Assembly (NCBI RefSeq): GCF_963576675.1 | Contig: NC_088919.1 | Coordinates: 43,546,501-43,610,500, forward strand | Origin: Euphorbia lathyris | Lineage: Eukaryota; Streptophyta; Magnoliopsida; Malpighiales; Euphorbiaceae | DNA: 64,000 nt | Direction: 5' to 3' | Shown here: positions 56,211-64,000 of the stretch, one piece after another | Layout of the letters: each line of letters begins with the position of its first letter | How positions within the stretch are numbered: the stretch's first letter is position 1 | Notes under the pieces: model-generated | Database searches by the model: none | The model's input: the letters and a program-made list of their open reading frames with translations, nothing else | What the model was told of the DNA's origin: nothing | Translations under genes and position numbers: made by a program

Positions 56211-57563
56211 TGATAGGGGCGTTTCGTCCCTATCTTTTAGCGTGATCTACGTGTTGGTCCCTTATAACGTGACAAGGTTAGTTCCAAAGGGGGGATAGGA
56301 ACTAATTTAAAATTTTGTCCGTTAAGGCTGACTTCTTTTCTTAAGAAAAGGTTTACACAGCGGCGCTAAGTAGTTTTAAGACACGCACTTAGTCAACTTG
56401 TGACTAAGTCCGTTTCTTTCCTTGAGTCAGGATATAGCACTTAGAGTCTATTCCTGAACTTAGCTTCTTAGTGCACACAACTCAGCGTGAGTTCGTTACT
56501 TAGTCAGTTTTATATCAAGCAATATATATAAAGGAGTTTAAGGTTAGAAATAAGTTACTCAGCAGACTTATCCTGGTTCGGCCTCTCTGCCTACGTCCAG
56601 TCCCTGGAACTCATTCCGAGCTTTTTGAATCCTCTACTGAGCTCTTTAAAGGTAGAGCACAAAACCTTTTACAATAGAAGCTGATTATACAAGAGTACCT
56701 TCCTCTATACCTCTACTCACTCCTATAACTACCGCTGAGTAATATAACCGAGTACTCACCCTCTCCTTTCTATTCTTCTAGAAATGATAAAGTGTTTGTC
56801 CTAAACAACAATTGCTAAGACACTTTAGATGATTGAAATCACTCTAGACTTTTACACAATGATTGGAAATTGGTGTAAGATTTTGCTTTGCTTTTCTCAC
56901 AGAACTTCGAGTATCAATTTGGTCAGCGTTCCGACTAATTGAAGATCTGCATCGAATGAAGCAAATGAGAGGCCTTTATATAGTGACACTTGAGGCACCG
57001 GTAATTTCGAATTTCAAAATAACCGTTGGAGGGAAACGGCTTCCTGTCGTTGTCACTCAGTACGTGCTCAGTGTCGTTGGCCAATGAGATTCTTGCATCT
57101 TCTGTCCACGGCAGTGCTCGGTAGCTTTTCGTTCGGTAAACAGAATGTTTCGACATATTTGGCAAAGTCTTCCAGACAGCTTCCTGCGCCTTCTGAACTT
57201 TACCCAAAGTAGAAATACTTTGTCTAGAAGTTGGTTCTTGTCTGCCGCTGTCTTGTATTCTTGTCGTTCCACTCAGCAGCTTCATCTCTAAGCAATTAAG
57301 AGAAGGCTTCTCGATCCTTCTTCAGGCTGAGCTTGTGCTTTGTACAAAACGATCGCGTTTTGAAATCTTGACTTGGGCTTGACTTCCACTTATGGGCTTT
57401 TAGACTTTATATCTTAATGTCTTATAAATCAATAAACTCAACATTGAACAAACACATTAGTGTAAATAAATCAAAGCATTTAGATTTAATGTGTTAGAAT
57501 ATTTTTTATTAATTACTTAAATAATTTTGTCAAATCAAAATCATGTGGAAAGGTGTTTCAACA
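56211..57563 (-). repeat. 3' LTR of the Sirevirus-like element
   Basis: 1,353 bp, read on the minus strand from TGTTGAAACACC to CGCCCCTATCA. The left limit is set by the break in the TRIM LTR, the right limit by the PPT. CACTGAG or ACTCAG motifs recur through the LTR and the internal region. Confidence 0.82.
56973..56982 (-). promoter_or_regulatory. Likely TATA box in the Sirevirus-like LTR
   Basis: On the minus strand TATATAAAGG lies about 580 bp into the LTR, in a GC-rich setting (CACTATATAAAGGCC). Plausible core promoter; the start site is not determined. Confidence 0.5.
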
Positions 57564-57665
57564 AACTCCCCCATTTTGATGTTGGCAAAAATATTCAATC
57601 AAGAACTCAGTGTTGAGCTCCCCCATGATGGTTGACCTTATATTACTCAGTATACTCCCCCGTAA
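57564..57665 (-). other. Polypurine tract with two upstream copies
   Basis: On the minus strand AAAATGGGGGAG abuts the LTR start (57566-57572 core). Two more GGGGGAG cores lie at 57618-57624 and 57655-57661. Multiple PPT-like copies ahead of the 3' LTR are a known Sirevirus feature. Confidence 0.8.
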
Positions 57666-58140
57666 GGGTTGAACGGCTGACTTAGATTTACTTTAAACAT
57701 TTCAAGGTTTAATCAAGTAAGTCTAAGGTCAGTTTTCAGAATTAGGTCAGCTCATGGAACATATTCTTTTTAACTCAGTTTATGCGGAAGATTTAGATAT
57801 CAGAGAGCGCTGAGTATTTCTTTGTTCAATGTGTTTAAGAAGACATATAAAAGAGGTCAACTTATAGATCAACACATCATACAATCATAAAGCAATGTAG
57901 ACAGTTAATTTAATGAAGATGCGTTAACTATTCAACACAAAACATAAGTAAGCATCACACAAGATTGGTCAAATTTGAAAAAGATAGATGCATGCATAGT
58001 TTTGTATTCAGGGTCAGCACAATAGAAATGCATAAGGGAAAGACTACAAGTTTAACAAAATTGAATCTAGTCAATCCTAGTCAAGCTATTTTTTCTTGTA
58101 GTTGAGTTGGGCTTCATGATCTTTAGCTTTTCCTTTTCCC
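57666..58140 (-). other. Non-coding stretch between env-like ORF and PPT
   Basis: About 475 bp, AT-rich, with repeated CTCAG or CTGAG motifs; no ORF. Confidence 0.5.
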
Positions 58141-61112
58141 TTAAATTTTTTGCTGACTACTTGAAGCTTCCTCTGATTGATGAGTTCTTTGAGCTTGTTT
58201 TTTCTCCCCCGTTTTGCCACCATCGAGAGGAGGAGGAATGAAGGTGTCTTCAATGGCAGCTTGAGTTAAGCGTTTAGAGAATGCCTTAAGCTTTCGTGTG
58301 CTTTCATTTATGCCGTCAAAAACTGGAACACCATCATCCAAAATAGAACGTGGAATCCTGATAGCCGCGACACTGAGCATACTCAGGATATAGGCTTGAG
58401 ATTTTCCAACCCAGTGTATACTGTTAGTGAGCATGGCAAATGTTTGATGAAACATCTTCAGCAAGGACGTGTCAAAATACTGACGTTGAGCATTTGAGTG
58501 GCGCACGTGGTTGAAAGTAACTCGAGAGTATTTCAGGATTTCGTTTGTCTTGAGCTAGTCAGTTTCCATCTCTTCCTTGCTTAAGTTTAGCAGACGTACA
58601 GCCTCACTAATTTGCTCAATGGAGCATTAGGAGGAGGAAGAGAGTTGGTGATTGGTTTTCTCTTGCTCAGTGTGAAGCTGGTTGAAGAGTTAATGAACTT
58701 CGGTAGAAGTTGCATACATTGTGTTCACAGCTGACAGTTGATAAAATTGACCCTGTAGAGAGTTCATGCGATTAACCATGGTCAGCTGGAGTTCGGCCAG
58801 CTTCGTTATTGATTCCTTCCTGGGCTGTTGAGACTGTAATAAATTCATGATGCTCAGAAGATCCTTAAGACCTTTGATCTCTGTAAGAAGCTGGGTGACA
58901 GACGAAAGGTGAGTTGGATCAACATTAATAGACCCAGCGGCATTGGCGTTTGTTTGATGGAGGTCCTAGAGAAGGGCTTGAGCTGAGTCAATGATTCTTC
59001 GACCAGACTCAGAGGCAGTAAGATAACTGAAGGATCCATCATTTGTTGGCCCAGATGCCGGAAGAGGAGTAGAACCGAATGGAGGCAGTGTTTGGTTCTG
59101 CTCAATATTAGAAGTGCCAGCATGATCAGCGGCTGGTCTTGAGTTAAGATTTCCAGTGGAAGCTGACTGGATTAGATTCTGCACTTGGATTTGTGGAAGA
59201 GGATGATCGGCAGAATGTGTTACTTGCTCAGAGTCAGGCTGAAGCTGATTGGATTTGGAAAGCTAAGGAAGTTCAGCATTGACCTGAGCAGGTATTTCCT
59301 TAGATTGCTCAACATGTTGAGGAGCAGGAACTTCGAGCTCTTGCTCGGGATCGTCTTGGTTTAGAGAAGCAGTTAAGTCTGCATATTCCTTAGGCTGAGA
59401 AACAGAGGCTTGCTTTTCCTGTTGTTCTGGTGGAGACTCAATAAGATTAGAGAAGAACCTAATCTCCACATCTGATAGGTCAGTGATCTCATCCCTCAGA
59501 GTTGAGTCACCCATAAGGTCAATGACGGGGGATCTGTGTGCCTTCTTCTTAAGTCTTCTCAGTCTCTTTGGAGGAGAGGGGTCAGCAGGAATAGACTCAA
59601 TAGAGTCAGCATGTGAAGTTTCCCTTTGAACAGTGTGTTCCTTTTTCTGTTGGCTCAGCTTCTTCTTTTTCAACCTGCTCAGTGTAGGTTGTGTCATGCC
59701 GTTCAACATCTGATGACTCATGTTGCTCATCATCCACTGTTTCCTTATTATCAAACTGACCACCTAGTTCTTCTTCATCTTGTTCATCCTGTGGTTGCTC
59801 AATGTCATCGCCAAGACTTCGTGCATAGGGTGAATCAGCGGGAATGACGAAGTCACTGGGAGGTGCATTGATGGGTCTTAACTCAAAAGAGAGTTTCTTC
59901 TTCTTCCTTAGTGGTTGCTCATCAGCGTCCTCTTTTTCTTCAGGCTCAACTTGCCTTGGTCTTTTCTCAGCTGTCCTAGGTCCATCCTGACCTTGTTGAA
60001 TTTGAGGCTTAGTTCCTCTGGACACAAATTTAAGCTTCTTTGGTGGAGAAACAACTTCTTTAGAGGGGCTTTGAATCGCTTTCCTCTTTATTTTCTTCTT
60101 TCCTTTACGGGTCACCATCCCCTCAGTGTCCTGAACAGCGACTGCTTTCCCTTTCTTGGGCAAAATTGGTTGATCGTAGAACAGACCAAACAGAGCAGCT
60201 GCAGTGATCTCTGTGCCCCAAGTGTGGATTTCCTCAACTAAGCTCACCCTGTGATCCTTGAGGATTCTGGTGATAATGGAGCCTAGCCTAAGAGTTCCAG
60301 TACTCCTTTGAAACCCACCGATTATGAAGACAGACATGTTGATCGGTGTATAGGTGAGCATGTGCCAGATGAAGCACTGCTCAAAGTTTGTCGCTGAGTT
60401 GGTACAGTTGATCTTGGGGAAGATGAAATTGGTCAGTATGTAATGGGCCATCTTATGATGCTGACCCATGGAAGTACTCGAAATTTCCCCTACATGACCA
60501 GGAGGTTTACAGAACTCAATGGAGTAGTTGGTTTTATCTTGGTCACCAGATTTACGAAGTATTGCTCCTTCGTTTTTCAGCTTGAGTAGCGAGGCAAGGT
60601 AAGCGGGGTTGATGAAGATATTCTTCCCTCGAACCTGGGTGACCATGTAGTCCCGATTATCATCCGTGGCTTTTAGGTTAGCGTAGAATTCCTTCATTAA
60701 CTCAGGATAGGTAGCGTCACGGACTGAGAACAGCTCGGTCCAGCCGTTCTTTTTGATCCACTCACAAAAAGGGTTGCTCAGCTTCCATAAAACCCTTTGA
60801 AAACCATCTAGAGTGGTCGACCTTATATCCCCTCACACTCTCGTAGACCTGAGTGTAGGTGCGTTCCACGGGCTTCTTTGTTTTATCTTGCCCTTGCTTC
60901 CCTTTCGAGGAGGTGGCTTGGTCAGCCTTGGTTTACTTCCTCGGTGTAGTGACCTTTGAGTGGTCACGTTGACTCGTTTCTTGAGACTTGGTGGGAGTCT
61001 CACCGTATTCCTGCTGAGTAGGGATTTGAGGGTTTTCATCGGAGCGATTATCGGTGTAACCGGCACCGGAGACATTCTGAGAATCTTTTATCACGATTCT
61101 TAGAGAAGTTTG
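58141..61112 (-). pseudogene. Sirevirus env-like ORF, decayed
   Basis: Downstream of pol on the same strand, one coding trend can be followed through about 3 kb, with a stop near 60917, a frame change near 59640 and further stops near 59260, 58965 and 58690. The N-terminal part is polar; then comes a domain starting near 'WFSKGFMEAEQPFCEWIKK' and 'MKEFYANL' with 'VRGKNIFINPAYLASLLKL' (similar to a domain often called putative plant transposon protein), followed by a very Lys/Glu-rich linker with basic 'RKKKKL' and 'KRLRRLKKK' patches. Near the C-terminus is a Leu-rich, coiled-coil-like stretch ('LLTEIKGLKDLL', 'KLAELQLTMVNRM') and a last 121-codon frame. No transmembrane segment or signal peptide is evident. 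Function of this Sirevirus ORF is not known; 'env-like' is positional. Confidence 0.65.
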
Positions 61113-61583
61113 AGAAGTTTGGGAGTTTTTAGAGAAGAGTATTTGAATACCAGAAATTTCTAAGCGTAAAGAGATAAAAGTGGGAAATCATCCACTATTT
61201 ATAGAGGTGTCGAATAGATCTGAAGCGTTGAGATGGCCGTTTGACCTCGAGATACTCAATCGACAAAAATTCTGGCATTTATGACACATTCGGCGCATGT
61301 ATTTTCTAATTATTGCGCATACGTCATCCTAGGTGGCTATTTAATTTGCGTGTTATGTATTAAAGTTTGCAGCAGATTTTTACTCAGTGTTAAGGATTTC
61401 AAGCGTTTAAAGTTCTGAGTAGTCAGTGTTACGCAAAGGAACAATTCTTATGCTTAGTAGCTCAGCTTAAGATAAACACTTAGCATGTATATATACTCAG
61501 CATTTGATGGTTGTTGATTTAGCATGAATCATACAGCATGGTGATTCACTCAGCATGCATATATCACATATTATACTTGGAAT
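61113..61583 (-). other. Spacer between pol and the env-like ORF
   Basis: About 470 bp AT-rich without an ORF. It has several CTCAGCAT repeats near 61497-61555. Confidence 0.5.
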
Positions 61584-63587
61584 TTATTGAAGAGGATTAA
61601 ACATACCAATAGCTTCTCTAAGTATGTTGAATTGCTCACGAGCCAGTGGCTTTGTGAAGATATCAGCAAGCTGCTCATCCGTTGGGACATAGGTCAGCTT
61701 GATCTCTCCCTTGAGTACATGATCTCTGATGAAGTGATGTCTTATGCTGACATGCTTCATCCTGCTGTGCTGGATTAGGTTCTTGGATAGGTCAATGACA
61801 CTCTTGTTGTCACATTTGACTTCAATTGTTTTAGTCTGAACGCCATAATCTTCAAGCTGTTGCTTAATCCATAAGACTTGAGCAACACAGCTTCCAACTG
61901 CAATGTACTCAACGTCAGTGGTTGATAGGGCTACTGATGCCTGCTTCTTGCTGAACCAGGACACAAGACAGCTCCCAAGGAAGTGGCATCCTCCTGAGGT
62001 GCTTTTTCGTTCAAGCTTGTCTCGTTCGTAGTCAACGTCAGTGTATCCGATGAGTGTGAAATCATGAGTATTGGGATACCACAAACCTGCATTCACTAAG
62101 CCTTGCAAATATCTAAGGATTCTTTTTACAGCTATGTAATGAGATTCCTTAGGGTTAGATTGATATCTAGCACAATAACATACTGAGAACTGAATGTCCG
62201 GCCTACTAGCAGTTAAGTAGAGTAGAGAACCAATCATACCTCGGTACAATTTGCTGTCTACTGACTTACCATTTTCTTCAGCGCAGAGGACAGTGTCAGT
62301 GCCTATGGGGGTAGATATTGACTTGCAATTCTCAAGTTCATACTTCTTCAATATCTCTTTAGCATACTTAGTTCGACTGATGAAGATGCCATTTTTCCCT
62401 TGTTTGATTTGAAGTCCAAGGAAGAAGTTGAGTTCTCCCATCATTGACATTTCAAACTCAGTCTGCATCTGCTTACTAAATTCCTTGCACATTGACTCGT
62501 TAGTGGCACTAAAAATAATGTCATCAACATATATCTGAGCCAGTAGGGTATCTTTACCCTTCCTCTTAATGAATAAGGTTGTATCAGCTTTACCTCTGAT
62601 ATAATTTCTAGTCAACAGGAAATTGGTCAGCCTCTCATACCAAGCACGTGGTGCTTGCTTGAGACCATACAGAGCCTTTTTGAGCTTATAAACGTGGTTT
62701 GGGAACTTAGGATCCTCAAACCCTAGAGGCTGATTAACATAGACTTCCTCATTTATAACTCCATTAAGGAATGCACTCTTAACATCCATTTGAAACAATT
62801 TAAAGTTCATATAACTTGCATATGCACATAAAATTCTTATAGCCTCTAGCCTTGCCACTGGAGCGAAGGTCTCACCGTAGTCAATACCTTCTTGCTGACT
62901 GTAGCCCTGAGCTACAAGTCTTGCTTTGTTTCTAACCACGTTCCCTTGTTCATCCAGCTTGTTGCGGAAGACCCATCTTGTTCCTATGGTCTTATGTCTT
63001 CTTGGATTTGGCACTAAGTCCCATACTTCATTTCTTCTGAATTGATCAAGTTCTTCTTGCATTGCACTCATCCAGAACTCATCGTGCTCAGCTTCAGCGA
63101 AGTTCTTTGGTTCCTGAACTGAGATGAATGCTACGTTGCTGAGGTATCTCCTGAGTTGATTTCTTGTCATCAGGGTGTTCTCAGCGGCATCAAGAATGGC
63201 ACTCTTTGAGTGTCCTCTTGGTATTCTGATCTCTTTTGGTAGATTGATGTCTTGTGCTGGTTGTGTTTCAACAATCTCTGCAGGTGTAGATTGGTCAGTG
63301 AAAACAATTTGAGTTTCACTTTTACCTTTGGTCAGCCCTTGAGGCAATGACTCAACGGCTGTTTCTTGGTCAGCGGGAGATGAGTGTGGATCATCCTCAG
63401 TCAGCTGCATATCTCTTCCTGCAGGGTTAGTTTCATCGAACTGAACGTGTATTGACTCTTCTAAGACCTGAGTTCGTTTATTGAAAACTCTATATGCTTT
63501 GCTGTTTGTTGAGTAGCCTAAAAAGATAGCTTCATCATCTTTTGAATCAAACTTAGCAAGCTGTCTTTGGTATTTAGAATAAAACAT
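61584..63587 (-). pseudogene. Sirevirus pol: integrase C-terminus, RT and RNase H
   Basis: 667 codons in one frame. After the integrase tail ('[20 protein letters not shown]') and a polar linker comes RT with '[15 protein letters not shown]', '[19 protein letters not shown]', '[12 protein letters not shown]' and active site 'YVDDIIF' near residue 354. The connection domain contains '[15 protein letters not shown]', and RNase H has '[20 protein letters not shown]', '[14 protein letters not shown]' and '[12 protein letters not shown]'. It ends with '[20 protein letters not shown]'. The frame stops cleanly at 61584. It is one base out of frame with the integrase at about 63564, so the polyprotein is broken there. 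'TTDVEYIA' has Asp where Glu/Ala-Glu is usual in the TEAEY block, a possible further lesion. Confidence 0.93.
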
Positions 63588-64000
63588 TTACAACCAAAGG
63601 CACGAAAGTATCCAATGTTGGGCTTTCGTCCTTTCCAAAGTTCGTAGGGAGTCTTCTTTAATATGGGTCTAACTAGAGCCCTATTAAGTATGTAGCACGC
63701 TGTGTTGACAGCTTCTCTCCAAAAGTACTTTGGAAGCCTATGCTCACTCAGCATTGTCCTGGCTATTTCAACTAAGGTTCTGTTTTTCCTTTCAACAACC
63801 CCATTTTGTTGAGGCGTTCTAGGAGAAGAAAAATGATGGTAAATGCCGTTGGCTTCACAGAATTCAACAAATTGTTGGTTTTTGAATTCTCCACCATTAT
63901 CACTTCGGATGTGAGCTAACTTAAGGTCTTTATCATTTTCAAGTTTTCTTACTAAAGTTGAAAACATCTCAAAGGTTTCATCCTTGCTACTCAGCAAGAT
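63518..64000 (-). pseudogene. Sirevirus integrase core (partial, window edge)
   Basis: 159 codons, open at the window edge. It contains the second catalytic Asp in 'HIRSDNGGEF', the catalytic Glu in 'TPQQNGVVERKNRTL', and the Sirevirus-like 'LPKYFWREAVNTACYILNRA' and 'PYELWKGRKPNIGYFRAFGC'. The first catalytic Asp, zinc finger and gag lie beyond 64000. The frame is lost by a single-base deletion at about 63564. Confidence 0.92.

Larger units (their letters stand above)
56211..64000 (-). mobile_element. Sirevirus-like Ty1/copia element (3' part, runs off the window)
   Basis: Minus-strand copia element with 3' LTR 56211-57563, a triple PPT, an env-like ORF region downstream of pol, and pol reaching the window edge inside integrase. 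The pol-then-env-like order, repeated polypurine tracts and the closely matching integrase and RNase H wording are Sirevirus (SIRE/Maximus) features. The left TSD is predicted as GCCTT (56206-56210); the right copy and 5' LTR are outside. Frameshifts and stops in both ORF regions show it is degraded. Confidence 0.9.

Overview
The window is nuclear DNA of a flowering plant, most likely a eudicot. It is about 64 kb of AT-rich, transposon-dense sequence with two single-copy host genes. Evidence for this is the Ty1/copia elements with plant-type PBS and PPT sites, a Tat/Ogre-type Ty3/gypsy relative, MULE and hAT MITEs with intact target-site duplications (TSDs), a plant SDR110C dehydrogenase and a plant complex I subunit. 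The species cannot be named from sequence alone.

Layout. 1-14.4 kb: relics of a gypsy-type gag and of a copia RNase H, a GC-rich repeat island, a SINE-like relic, a 480-bp MULE MITE with a 9-bp TSD, a tandem MITE dimer, and a 217-bp hAT MITE with an 8-bp TSD. 14.39-37.42 kb: a Ty1/copia element on the minus strand (LTRs 14397-14659 and 37139-37413, TSD GCTAT). It is split in its RNase H by a 17.5-kb Ogre/Tat-like element on the plus strand (LTRs 15067-18052 and 29630-32581, TSD CCAAG). The inner element keeps only a broken gag-like ORF; the rest is a non-coding leader, a 4.7-kb degenerate repeat field and a 1.1-kb array of 39-bp repeats. It therefore looks non-autonomous (TR-GAG/LARD type).

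37.4-41.3 kb: a foldback MITE, a SINE-like relic and a 1.45-kb non-autonomous MULE (TSD AAAAACACC). 41.3-46.3 kb: NDUFB7 on the minus strand, with an intronless CDS and a predicted 4.4-kb intron in its 3' UTR. 49.0-52.1 kb: a two-exon SDR gene on the plus strand. Its intron holds a hAT element that itself carries a LINE 3' end; a second hAT of the same TIR type lies just downstream. 53.6-56.2 kb: an A/T-arm foldback, a Tat PBS relic, a complete 527-bp TRIM and a second TRIM LTR. That second TRIM LTR is cut at 56210 by a Sirevirus-like copia element (minus strand, 56211 to beyond the window end) with an LTR, triple PPT, a decayed env-like ORF and a frameshifted pol.

Only NDUFB7 and the SDR gene look like functional host genes; they show no operon-like or pathway link. 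The transposons form a clear insertion order: copia before Ogre-like, hAT before LINE, TRIM before Sirevirus. Points worth a second look are the three U5 hairpins with a shared loop and compensating stems, a second such hairpin trio at 55.5 kb, the two-subfamily 39-bp minisatellite, the palindrome array in U3, and the uneven divergence of the two giant LTRs. All calls come from reading the sequence by eye, without database searches.
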